Below are positions 52,479 to 61,478 of a stretch of 64,000 nt of DNA, one piece after another. The translations under genes were made by a program, and so were the position numbers. The notes under the pieces are model-generated. The model did not search any database. It was not told the DNA's origin and was given only the letters and a program-made list of their open reading frames with translations. Source of the stretch: Candidatus Obscuribacterales bacterium (GTDB taxonomy: Bacteria; Cyanobacteriota; Vampirovibrionia; Obscuribacterales; Obscuribacteraceae); assembly GCA_021732085.1 (NCBI GenBank), contig JAKFVQ010000006.1, positions 118,270-182,269 on the forward strand, read 5' to 3'. Positions within the stretch are counted from its first letter, which is position 1. Every line of letters begins with the position of its first letter.

Positions 52479-53870
52479 CTATCTACGTCGATTGCGATTG
52501 AAAGCACTTTCCTTCTTGGAAGACTCTGCCATTTGCTCGCTGGCTCTGGTAGACAGATCCATCGATCTTTGCGAATGCTGTCCGATTGCTCTTTGAGCCG
52601 CATCACTTGATCCTGATTGTTGCCGTCTAGATCCGTCTTGTTGCTGCGGTTGCGATTGCTGTTGCGGTTGCTGCTTCAGATACGGTTGCTCATCGACTGC
52701 GGACGGACGCGGCTGTCCTTGGTCCGACGGATTACCTGGCTTATCATTCGACTGATTGCTCTTACCGTCATCAGTGATTTCTTCACGCGCACTCATCATC
52801 TGATTTGGTGAGTTGCTTGAATGTTTAGCAAGCTCGGCATCCTGCCGCTCCACGTTATGTGGTGAGTTGGGATTATCCGAGGCGCCAGGCTCTGCATCAT
52901 CGTCATCTACTTCTTCTTGCGCGCTTGCCATTTGATTTGCTGAATCATTCGAATGTTTAGCAAGTTCAGAGTCTTGTCTATCGACATTATTTGGCGAGTT
53001 CGGATTATCCGATTCTGGAGACTCATCATCATCAACCTCTTCTACAGCGCTCGCCATCTGATTTGCTGAATTAGAATCCTTCGCATTGTCCTGTCCCTGC
53101 TGCTGACCTTGCGGTGACTCGGGAGACTCCGGCTTGGCATCACGTTGTCCGGCTTGCGACGCTTGTGATGTGTCTGAGGATTGTTGCTGCCTTGCACTAT
53201 CCTGCCCAGCTTGTTGTCCTTGCGATGCCTCAGGCGACTGCGGCTTTGCATTATCTTGCCCAGCTTGCTGACCTTGCGGTGAGTCAGATGATTGCGGCTT
53301 AGAATCGCCGAAAGATTGATTGGTCGAAGCTTCTTGCCCGGCAGAGTTGTTTGCAGGTTGATCGTTAGCTCCGCTTGGCTTCTGATTATCCGATTGATTG
53401 CCAGCATTATTCGGCGAATCTGATCGCGAAGTTGAATCATTTTGATTATTCAGCGATCTTGAAGCACTATTGTTGTTATCGCTTCCGGCTCTCTGCGAAT
53501 CATTTTGATTTGATGGATCACTACCATTTGGCTTATCGCCCGGGTTAGAGGAAGCAGAAGACGAATCCGATGGTGGTTGCGGCTCGCTCGAAGATTCATT
53601 CGACTTTTGTGAATTGCCGTCAGCGCTTTCCTTCGCACCAGCCGACTCGGTAGTAGACTTGGTGCCACCTTGCTGCTCCGACTTGGAGTTATCAGTGAGC
53701 TGGAAATTATTGCCGAATTCCTCAGGCATGCCGCCCTTAGAGGAATTCATTTCATTGATTCGATCGTTTGAGCTTGGATCGTTGTTCGCTTCGTTTCGTA
53801 GCGAACTTGATTCTCCACCCTTTTCACCGGATTCCCGTTGAACTTCTTGCGTTTCGTTTTCACCAGCCAT
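52479..53870 (-). CDS. Intrinsically disordered Ser/Gln/Asn/Asp-rich protein
   Basis: The 463-residue protein has no signal peptide, almost no hydrophobic residues and strong bias to S, Q, N, D, P, G and A. GGGAGA 6 bp before the ATG supports translation. Two kinds of internal repeats are visible: four units around SPQGQQAGQDNAKPQ (about 195-270), and two to three ~44-residue units of the form SANQMASAxEEVDDD...SDNPNSPxNVxRQDxELAKHS (about 270-375). The last 60 residues become basic (SSKKESAFNRNRRR). No family is recognised. Proteins of this composition can form condensates, coat DNA or act as linkers, but no role can be chosen. It is the only gene of its transcript visible here. Confidence 0.75.
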   Translation of the reverse strand: MAGENETQEVQRESGEKGGESSSLRNEANNDPSSNDRINEMNSSKGGMPEEFGNNFQLTDNSKSEQQGGTKSTTESAGAKESADGNSQKSNESSSEPQPPSDSSSASSNPGDKPNGSDPSNQNDSQRAGSDNNNSASRSLNNQNDSTSRSDSPNNAGNQSDNQKPSGANDQPANNSAGQEASTNQSFGDSKPQSSDSPQGQQAGQDNAKPQSPEASQGQQAGQDSARQQQSSDTSQASQAGQRDAKPESPESPQGQQQGQDNAKDSNSANQMASAVEEVDDDESPESDNPNSPNNVDRQDSELAKHSNDSANQMASAQEEVDDDDAEPGASDNPNSPHNVERQDAELAKHSSNSPNQMMSAREEITDDGKSNQSNDKPGNPSDQGQPRPSAVDEQPYLKQQPQQQSQPQQQDGSRRQQSGSSDAAQRAIGQHSQRSMDLSTRASEQMAESSKKESAFNRNRRR

Positions 53871-54237
53871 CTACGTTCTCCCAGCCACAGTAAAACGTTG
53901 CTTGTCTTGGCGCGCAAGCAATTGTGAGACGTCCTGGTGGATATAACGATACCACCGACTTTCTCGATTAAATTGAATAGTAATTTGCCGAACAACCATA
54001 CGGCGCTAAATGCACCGCAGCCCAGGAGATAACTATAAGTTGCGATTAATATCTTGTCAAGAAGATCTTTTGGCCCATGGCTTCACTTCAAAAAGAATTT
54101 TTTCTCCTCAACGCTTGGTCTTCAGTGTTTTGCCCGGTCTGACAATGTATGATATGGCCAACGAAAAGTATCAGCAACTCAAATGCTTTTCAGATCTGTA
54201 TGCTATTAATCCACTGATAAACCGTTGGGAATCGTGA
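53871..54237. other. Intergenic region between divergent genes
   Basis: The spacer carries promoters in both directions. A 75-codon plus-strand frame (54010-54237) ends exactly where the next gene starts (TGA then ATG). It lacks a ribosome site and family character, so it is not annotated. Confidence 0.4.
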
Positions 54238-55992
54238 ATGATTAACCAAGAAAGCTCGGCTGGCAAGAACCTTATATTGAATATTGGACTCGCGTGGACT
54301 TTTGCATTGAGTTCAGCGCAACTTGTAAACGCTGAAACAGAAAAGACCAAAGCAGATGAGAATTCCACAACTCCAGCTGGGGGAACGGTCGATACTCACG
54401 ATTGGCAACGCTTCAATCCTTACAAGTTCCAACCCAGTAATAAACTAGTCCCCAGCCCCTCAGCCGTAGACAAGCCGTCGAACATTTTTCAAAGCAGTCC
54501 GTTGTTTCCTCACGATCCAACAAAATCCAACATTATCTTCGGACGCGGTACAAAGAGCCTGCCAACGGAAATATATGCAAAAGCATACGATGTCTTGCAA
54601 ATCGGAGGCAAGTATTACCAAGCACCTGGCGCTGGGGGCAGTAAGATCGTAGTGGTTGACGGCGAGTCTGTCACCATATACGGAACCACAGTTTACACGC
54701 CACTGAGAGATAATCGCTACGTTGGAAATCCTGGACAGGTCTCCCCATTTGATCCAACAAAGATCTTTTATAAAGACCAGAACATGTGGCCATCTGTGAT
54801 ATACGGCGAGCCGGGAAAAGACGTTATGATCGCCGGCAAGAAGATTACGGTTCCAGCTGCTGGACAAGTAGTAATTCTCAAGGTAGGTAAGGATGGCCAG
54901 CTGAAGCTTCCCAGTGATGCTTCACCTGGTACCGCAAAAGCAAATTCGACATCAGATACTGCTTCTGGTGGCAAGTCATCGTCTTCATCGACCGGCGCTT
55001 CTTCTTCCGGTTCGTCCAACGGATCGACCTCGTCGTCATCATCAGCAGCTTCCAAGACTTCATCGACTTCACCGTCTGGCACAGGCGCTAGTAGCTCGGG
55101 CGGTAGCAGTTCTAATAGTGGCACCACTGGAGCAGGAAATTCGGCTACCGCCAACTCAGGCGGAACGGGCACAAAGGATGCTTCCACAACATCCGCCAAC
55201 TTGAATGCCGAACGTGCAGCAGCAGAAAAGGCTGCAGCAGAAAAGTCCGCGGCGGAGAAGGCAGCCTCAGAGAAGGCAGCCTCAGAAAAAGCAGCTGCGG
55301 AAAAAGCCGAAGCAGAAAGAGCTGCCGCGGAAAAAGCGGCTGCTGAAAAAGCCGCGGCAGAAAGAGTGGCTGCAGAGAAGGCGGCAGCGGAAAAAGCAGC
55401 TGCAGAAAAAGCAGCTGCGGAAAAGGCTGCAGCAGAAAAAGATGCAGCAGATAAAGCAGCTGCGGAAAAGGCATTAGCAGAAGCGATAGCCAATATGCAG
55501 ACGGACATGAGTCTGGATAAAGTTGCAGAGAAATTGGCAGGTGAGTGGGGACTGGTGAATACCTCGACGGCACTTACGGCAAAGTTAAAGATTCAAGCAA
55601 CGGGGACATCGATTGAAGGAATAATCACAGACCAAGGAAGCGGATATATACCTGCAGGCAAAACAAGATTTAGCGGTAACATAACCGGCAATCCATTCCA
55701 GGTAACTGTACTTCGCGCCTATCCCGGTTTTACGGACCCCTACAATGAAGGGGGCTCGCTTGCAGTGACTTCAGCAAATGACATAAAGATAACGGCACCA
55801 ACGGGCAACCTTATTTTGAAGCGATTGTCAGCTTTTACCCCGCAACAACCGTCTGACTCACAATCATCAGGAACTCAGTCCCAATCCTCATCAAGCTCGT
55901 CCCAACAATCAGGACAGAGCACCGGAAATGGTACTTCGACAAGCGGTTCAAATAGCAGCCAAGGTACGCAGTCCGACATAGGCTGCTTGTAA
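54238..55992 (+). CDS. Exported protein with AEKA coiled-coil repeats
   Basis: The 584-residue protein has a signal peptide ending near AQLVNAET and an N-terminal domain of about 200 residues with repeated VxVDGESVTIYGTTVYTP-like beta segments. A Ser/Gly/Thr-rich linker (about 225-320) follows, then about 20 repeats of AAAEKA and variants (about 322-420) forming a long helix or coiled coil. A C-terminal beta domain (LAGEWGLVNTSTALTAKLKIQATGTSIEGIITDQG) and a Ser/Gln-rich tail complete it. It is probably a surface or envelope stalk protein. The gene ends 23 bp before the RHS gene and is likely co-transcribed with it. Confidence 0.75.
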   Translation: MINQESSAGKNLILNIGLAWTFALSSAQLVNAETEKTKADENSTTPAGGTVDTHDWQRFNPYKFQPSNKLVPSPSAVDKPSNIFQSSPLFPHDPTKSNIIFGRGTKSLPTEIYAKAYDVLQIGGKYYQAPGAGGSKIVVVDGESVTIYGTTVYTPLRDNRYVGNPGQVSPFDPTKIFYKDQNMWPSVIYGEPGKDVMIAGKKITVPAAGQVVILKVGKDGQLKLPSDASPGTAKANSTSDTASGGKSSSSSTGASSSGSSNGSTSSSSSAASKTSSTSPSGTGASSSGGSSSNSGTTGAGNSATANSGGTGTKDASTTSANLNAERAAAEKAAAEKSAAEKAASEKAASEKAAAEKAEAERAAAEKAAAEKAAAERVAAEKAAAEKAAAEKAAAEKAAAEKDAADKAAAEKALAEAIANMQTDMSLDKVAEKLAGEWGLVNTSTALTAKLKIQATGTSIEGIITDQGSGYIPAGKTRFSGNITGNPFQVTVLRAYPGFTDPYNEGGSLAVTSANDIKITAPTGNLILKRLSAFTPQQPSDSQSSGTQSQSSSSSSQQSGQSTGNGTSTSGSNSSQGTQSDIGCL

Positions 55993-56015
55993 GACAACGG
56001 AGCGGAGAAGAAGTT

Positions 56016-59000
56016 ATGACCAACGGAACAAAACTCCTGAAATTGCTAGTTGCAAGCACTTTGCCATCCCTCTGGATTTTTTCTGTCGCCTCTTTCGCCG
56101 CAGCGGAAAGTGAATCGCCAGAAGAACTCTTCTCCGTAGAAAACTCAAGTTTTTGTACGAGTTCAGAAGAAACTACTTCAACAATGAGCGCACCTAAAGG
56201 TGGAATGGCAGGATTTCAATTTTTTACTCGACAAGCATCGTTGAATGTTTTCGACAAGGTTCTTGCTTATTCAACCCCGATCGGACCAAGCATCGAATTT
56301 CGCTTGAGTTACAACTATCTAGACTCTGTCCATCCTAAGAAAAGCAAACTTGCTCACTTCGGGGCAGGATGGACGCTAAACTGGGTCGCATATTTGGATA
56401 CTGATTCAGCGGGCAACGTGACAGTCAGCGTTCCTGGTGGTGGCACAGAACACTATCCCATCAATAAGAATAGGTCCGATTCGCTATTTAAGAACAACTT
56501 AGTTTCTCACGCGCACTTAATTGCGCTGCCTGATGGTGGGTTCGAACGCCACCTTCCAGATGGTTCAGTGGAAGTTTATGACCTGGACGGAGAGAATGGG
56601 CGAACCTATTTGACAAAAATTCGAAGTGCCGCCGGCAACGTTGTAAAACTCGTTTATGATAAGTCTTTCCGAACAATCGCTGTAACTGACGCTATCGGAC
56701 AGATTAGTAAAATCCGCTATGTTTCAGATGTGAACTCAAATGCAGGCTTTTTCAAAATCAGCGAAATAGAAGATCCGTTTGGACGCAAAGCTAAATTTAC
56801 CTATGACAAAACGCTGGATAGATTGGACTCAAGCATAGACCCGCTTGGTTTGGTTTCGAAATATAGCTACGCCGAAGGCAGCAATCAAATCTCTAAATTG
56901 ACAACGCCCTATGGAGAAACAGAATTTCTGCAATACAGGCCAAATGGCAGCCCTGAAGGTTCGCTTGGACTGAGAATCAACTATCCGGATGGCACAAAGT
57001 CGGTAGCAGAACACTGGACCGGAAATCATCATGCTACGTATCAATGGAATAAGCTGGCGATGCAGCTTTATCCGTTGGATCCGGAGAATCATGTGTATTC
57101 GCATTGCAAGGTCACAAAGTGGCTAACCCGACCCAGTGGCGAGGAAATTTCTGTAAAAGCTTCTGTAAAAGAGCCTTTGGAGTCCGAGATCATTTACTCC
57201 TATCCAGGGCATTCCGTAAAAGGGTTTGTTGGCGATTCTAATTTGCCCTCATCGATTAGCCGACGTGTTGCGGTCAAGAATGCGGATGGTTCCGCTGGCA
57301 ATGCCATCCAAACAAACTACTTTCAATACAACAGATTTGGTCTGCTTACACGAAAGGAAGATCCGCTAAGGCGTGCCACCGTTTACCAGTATGCTCCCAA
57401 TGGCGTAGATCTTTTGGAGATTCGGCAGCTCACAAAAAGTGGACAAAGTCAGTTGTTAGCAAAGTTCGAATACAACAAGAATCATTTGCCTATTGTCGCT
57501 GTGGACAAGGCTGGAAATAAGCTTACTTTCGAATATAACAAGTTCGGCGAGATGGTCAGGATGACAGATTCATCGAATGGCACGGTGACTTCAACATATG
57601 ACGACAAAGGATTTTTGCTTGCGGTTAATGGTCCTTCGGGGGTAAATAACACGCTGGCAAAATACTCTTACGACAACGTCGGAAGGATCCGCACAGCGAC
57701 AGACCAGGACGGTCATACAATCACGCTAGATTACGACGATGCTGATCGTCCGGTAAAGAAAACATTTGAAGACGGCAGCAGCGAACTAACAAAATATGAC
57801 AGGCTCGATGCAGTTTGGTTTCAAGATCGCTCCGGCAAAATTACAAAGCGAGCCTATGACAGCCAGAATAGAATGATATCCATTACAGACGCGATTGGTC
57901 GGAAATCGCAGTACGAATGGTGTCTGTGCGGAGCACTGCGAAAACTGATCGATCCGGCAGGGAACGCAACGGAATGGCACCACGATATTCAAGGGCGAAT
58001 TATCCAAAAGAAATATGCAAATTCCAGCGAGATTCGATTTGAATTTGAAAAAGACGGACATCGCGTCGCTTCCCGAATTGATGCGATGAAGCAAAAGACG
58101 AACTACAGCTACAACATTGATGATACCGTTGCTGAGATCAGCTATGAAAATGCGGTGAATCCGATGTCAACTTTAAAGTACGTCTACCTCGAGGATGCGC
58201 CGGCAATCAAATCAGCCACTAACAGTTTCGGATCGATTCGTTATGACTATTTCCCAATAGAAAACGGCAAAGGCAGCTCGGGACTTCTACGTTCAATTTC
58301 CAACACCGCAATACCAGACTCAACAATTAGTTATGACTATGATTCGAAATCGCGCATCAAGCAGATTTCGATTGGTGCAAACAACTCGGTGTCTAGAAAA
58401 TATGACGAGCTAGATCGAGTTCTGTCCGAAACGAACGCACTTGGGACCTTCTCCTATGAGTACGGCAGTGGCGATGTTGCCAACCGCATCGTCAACATAA
58501 AATATCCGAACGGCGTAAGCACCAAATTTAGCTACGACGGCAAAGCAGGAGAGCACAGACTTAAGACCATAACAAGCGCAACACCGAACTCTATCATTTC
58601 TCAGTTTGATTACACCTACGATAAAGCAGGACAAATCAGCAAATGGGAAGAGAGCATAGACGGAAAGCCAGGCTTAAAATATGCGTTAAATTATGACGCA
58701 GCAGGTCAACTAACTGACGCTGTAAGCCAAAGCTCAGATCCTGCTCAAACGCGTAACTATCATTACGAATATGATCTTGCTTCAAATCTGACGATGCAGA
58801 AAGATAGACTATCTGTAACCCAATCCAAATTCAACAGCATGAACGAGCTTACGAATCTAAACTCTAGTGCTGGTGAGCAATCGACGAATTCGGACAGTCG
58901 TGCTTTGAGTTACGATGCAAATGGAAATTTGCTTTCGGATGGCGACACGCATTATAAGTGGGACGCAGAGAACCGACTGATTCACATCGAGAATAAGAAG

Positions 59001-59954
59001 GAAGGACAGTCTTCCTCCTTTGAGTACGACGCCTTGGGCCGACGATCAAAAATAATCGAGGCAGATAGTAAACAATCTACTGCGAAATATTTGCTTTGGT
59101 GTGATGGAAAAATCAGTGAAGAGCGCAACGCAGACGGCTCCACTAAGAAACAGTTGTTTGCGCTTGGGAGCCTAATAGATGGAAAGGCAATTTTTCTTAG
59201 CCGCGATCATTTGGGGTCTACCCGGGCAACTACTGATGCTTCCGGTAATCTAGTTTCGCGCCTGGAATACGATCCGTTAGGAGTACCCAAACTGGTTCAA
59301 GGAAGCGAGTTACCTGACTTTCAATACGCCGGATATTACGCGCATCAACCTAGCGGTTTAGACCTCACGATGTATCGGGCCTATGATAGTAAGCTGGGTC
59401 GCTGGTTAAGTCGAGATCCGCTTGGAGAATTCGGTGCGGAAGGCGCTCCTGAGTGGCCTACTCGAAACGCGAAAGAGGAGATTAACTCGTTAAATCTCTA
59501 CGCTTATGTTGGTAATAATGCCATCAAATTTTCAGATCCGCTGGGGCTCCAATCAAATAGCGGCGTTGATTTCGGTTTTTCGAGAGATCGCAGCGCCGGC
59601 GGTGCTGGTTATGGTGGTGGAACTGCTGATGCCGGTCAGGCCCAAGCCGGCTTCGGTGGTGGTGGAAGCTGGTCGCAGCACTCAGATCAGATGCAATCGG
59701 GCGGCACGGTGCAAGGAGGATCCTACCAGGGCGGGAGTAATTCAAGTGACATCGTCGGGCAATTACCCGGGCAGGTTCGTCTGAATGATCCGCAACAGCA
59801 ACAGCAGCAGCAGCAATCGACAGGAAGCTGGAAGGATGGCATTATCCAAGCACAGATTCGTGCCTATGAGCAAGCGCATAAGGACTGGGAGGCGAATCCA
59901 TTTCACTTCCTAATTCCCGAGCCACAAGCACCTATGTGTATGCGAAAGAAATGA
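56016..59954 (+). CDS. Exported RHS/YD-repeat protein without visible toxin domain
   Basis: The 1312-residue protein has a signal peptide (MTNGTKLLKLLVASTLPSLWIFSVASFAAAE) and then the RHS shell: FEFRLSYNYLDS-type start, more than a dozen YD repeats (YDNVGRIRTATDQDGHTITLDYDDADRPVK and similar), and the RHS core end (YRAYDSKLGRWLSRDPLGEFG...LNLYAYVGNNAIKFSDPLGLQ). In polymorphic toxins the part after DPLGL is a toxin. Here it is about 140 residues of Gly/Ser/Gln-rich sequence ending MCMRKK, with a Gln run (QQQQQQQ) and no recognisable enzyme fold. It may be an orphan or adhesive RHS shell, or carry an unknown effector. A TPR gene follows 3 bp later. Confidence 0.92.
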   Translation: MTNGTKLLKLLVASTLPSLWIFSVASFAAAESESPEELFSVENSSFCTSSEETTSTMSAPKGGMAGFQFFTRQASLNVFDKVLAYSTPIGPSIEFRLSYNYLDSVHPKKSKLAHFGAGWTLNWVAYLDTDSAGNVTVSVPGGGTEHYPINKNRSDSLFKNNLVSHAHLIALPDGGFERHLPDGSVEVYDLDGENGRTYLTKIRSAAGNVVKLVYDKSFRTIAVTDAIGQISKIRYVSDVNSNAGFFKISEIEDPFGRKAKFTYDKTLDRLDSSIDPLGLVSKYSYAEGSNQISKLTTPYGETEFLQYRPNGSPEGSLGLRINYPDGTKSVAEHWTGNHHATYQWNKLAMQLYPLDPENHVYSHCKVTKWLTRPSGEEISVKASVKEPLESEIIYSYPGHSVKGFVGDSNLPSSISRRVAVKNADGSAGNAIQTNYFQYNRFGLLTRKEDPLRRATVYQYAPNGVDLLEIRQLTKSGQSQLLAKFEYNKNHLPIVAVDKAGNKLTFEYNKFGEMVRMTDSSNGTVTSTYDDKGFLLAVNGPSGVNNTLAKYSYDNVGRIRTATDQDGHTITLDYDDADRPVKKTFEDGSSELTKYDRLDAVWFQDRSGKITKRAYDSQNRMISITDAIGRKSQYEWCLCGALRKLIDPAGNATEWHHDIQGRIIQKKYANSSEIRFEFEKDGHRVASRIDAMKQKTNYSYNIDDTVAEISYENAVNPMSTLKYVYLEDAPAIKSATNSFGSIRYDYFPIENGKGSSGLLRSISNTAIPDSTISYDYDSKSRIKQISIGANNSVSRKYDELDRVLSETNALGTFSYEYGSGDVANRIVNIKYPNGVSTKFSYDGKAGEHRLKTITSATPNSIISQFDYTYDKAGQISKWEESIDGKPGLKYALNYDAAGQLTDAVSQSSDPAQTRNYHYEYDLASNLTMQKDRLSVTQSKFNSMNELTNLNSSAGEQSTNSDSRALSYDANGNLLSDGDTHYKWDAENRLIHIENKKEGQSSSFEYDALGRRSKIIEADSKQSTAKYLLWCDGKISEERNADGSTKKQLFALGSLIDGKAIFLSRDHLGSTRATTDASGNLVSRLEYDPLGVPKLVQGSELPDFQYAGYYAHQPSGLDLTMYRAYDSKLGRWLSRDPLGEFGAEGAPEWPTRNAKEEINSLNLYAYVGNNAIKFSDPLGLQSNSGVDFGFSRDRSAGGAGYGGGTADAGQAQAGFGGGGSWSQHSDQMQSGGTVQGGSYQGGSNSSDIVGQLPGQVRLNDPQQQQQQQQSTGSWKDGIIQAQIRAYEQAHKDWEANPFHFLIPEPQAPMCMRKK

Positions 59955-59957
59955 GGT

Positions 59958-61406
59958 ATGGTCAAGGTTCTTCGGAGTTGGAAAACTTGCTACAAATTTT
60001 TTCAGGCATTCCTCTTGTTTTTGATATTTTCAGACTTAGTAGCGTTTGCTACTTCCTATGATGAGGAAATGAAGCAGGCGAATTTTGCTGTAGAAAATGG
60101 TGATTGGAAAAGTGCCCGTGACCATTTTGATAACGCTAGAATGACTTTGCCTAGTTCGGCTGAGGCACAGGCGGCTTATGAATTCTGCTCATTTTCGGCG
60201 GGTGCAAATAAAGAGGAAACGCTGAAACATCTTACTAAAATCATTGAAGAATATCCCGACTCACCGGAAGCCCACATGTACCGCGGGATGTTTCTATCCG
60301 ACACAGGCAACACTGAGTCTGCATTTAAGGATCTCAGCAAAGCAATAAGTCTTCGCGCGAATTTGCCAAACGCCCTTCGCTATCGAGCTTTGATTTATGA
60401 GCGCAAGAATCAACCTTTACACGCGATAGATGATTTTTCCACAGTGTTGAAGACACCCTCTAAAACTGGACTGGATTATTTCTTCCGCGGCAAATTATTC
60501 TTTTCGCAAAACAAACTTCTTGAGTCCATCAACGACCTTGATATGGCCGAACGCATGAAGATCTTTCTACCCGAACTCTATAAATACCGGGGCATGGCAA
60601 AAGTTGATTTACATTCTTATTCCCAAGCTGAGGCCGACCTTAGCAAAGCTTTGGAGATGAGCAAGGATGATACAAGCATCCTTTTCAGCCGCGCCGAAGC
60701 ATTTTCGCGTCAAGGTAAGTACGATAAAGCTATTGCCGATCTTTCAGCTGCAATTAAGATTAGCCCTGCCTCGGCGGAGTTGTATAACAAACGAGGTCAT
60801 GCATTAAGGGCATCCGGAAAGCTAAAGGAATCTGCCTTGGATTTTGAGAAACTAACAGCCGTACGTGGGATAGCATCCGACTTCACAAACCTGGGAATGG
60901 TTTACTCGATGATGGGAAGAAATGAAAACGCAATTGCAGCTTATGATAAGTCAATTAAGCTCGATCCAAAAATAGCGATGACATTCAACAACCGAGGTAC
61001 TGCACATGCGGCGCTCGGTCATCACGAAAAAGCGCTCGCCGATTATGCCAAAGCACTGGAACTAGATTCGGCATATTCAAGGAATCTAGCAGGTGGTGGC
61101 GGTGCCGAGTTCGCTTTGTCTAACAGAGCACGATTGTACGCTCGACTCAATAAGCACAGAGAAGCAATTAAAGATATAACGGACTTCCTTAATTGCCGAC
61201 CCACAGCAGGCGATAACTACAATTGGTTCTTTCTCCGCGCAAGCGAACATCTAAGAAATGGACAGCCAGCTAATGCCATTCAGGACTTTTGGCGCGCTGT
61301 TTATCTCTTACCGAAATGGATTCTTTTCGCGGTATTAGGAGCGATAGGTGCCATGATCTCGATCGCAGTTCAGTGGCTTCGAACAAGAAGCAAAAGAGGG
61401 CGCTAA
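59958..61406 (+). CDS. Membrane-anchored TPR protein next to RHS gene
   Basis: The 482-residue protein has an N-terminal signal or anchor (ACYKFFQAFLLFLIFSDLVAFATS region) and at least nine TPRs from residue about 35 to 420. Examples are SAFKDLSKAISLRANLPNALRYRALIYERKNQ, SQAEADLSKALEMSKDDTSILFSRAEAFSRQGKYDKAIADLSAAIKISP and ENAIAAYDKSIKLDPK. A C-terminal transmembrane helix (WILFAVLGAIGAMISIAVQWL) precedes a basic tail (RTRSKRGR). The start lies 3 bp after the RHS stop, and ATGAGGT supplies its ribosome site, so translation is coupled. It is a plausible partner or assembly factor for the RHS protein. This is inferred from the coupling only. Confidence 0.82.
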   Translation: MVKVLRSWKTCYKFFQAFLLFLIFSDLVAFATSYDEEMKQANFAVENGDWKSARDHFDNARMTLPSSAEAQAAYEFCSFSAGANKEETLKHLTKIIEEYPDSPEAHMYRGMFLSDTGNTESAFKDLSKAISLRANLPNALRYRALIYERKNQPLHAIDDFSTVLKTPSKTGLDYFFRGKLFFSQNKLLESINDLDMAERMKIFLPELYKYRGMAKVDLHSYSQAEADLSKALEMSKDDTSILFSRAEAFSRQGKYDKAIADLSAAIKISPASAELYNKRGHALRASGKLKESALDFEKLTAVRGIASDFTNLGMVYSMMGRNENAIAAYDKSIKLDPKIAMTFNNRGTAHAALGHHEKALADYAKALELDSAYSRNLAGGGGAEFALSNRARLYARLNKHREAIKDITDFLNCRPTAGDNYNWFFLRASEHLRNGQPANAIQDFWRAVYLLPKWILFAVLGAIGAMISIAVQWLRTRSKRGR

Positions 61407-61478
61407 GTAAGAGAGACTCCTACAATCCTTGACTATACTCAAGTAGACACATGACACAACAACAGATCGTGTTTAATA

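Noticed and set aside
52235..52606. 123-codon minus-strand frame after glgX
   Set aside because: It runs through the dispersed repeat copies and into the disordered-protein gene. The translation is repeat-derived.
54010..54237. 75-codon frame ending directly at the AEKA protein start
   Set aside because: The adjacency is tempting for coupling, but there is no ribosome site and the sequence looks random.
54768..55508. 246-codon antisense frame opposite the AEKA repeats
   Set aside because: Its Ala/Ser/Phe repeat is the mirror of the AEKA codons, and no initiation signal is present.
59535..59954. Polymorphic toxin domain at the end of the RHS protein
   Set aside because: The tail is Gly/Ser/Gln-rich with no catalytic pattern, and no small immunity gene follows.
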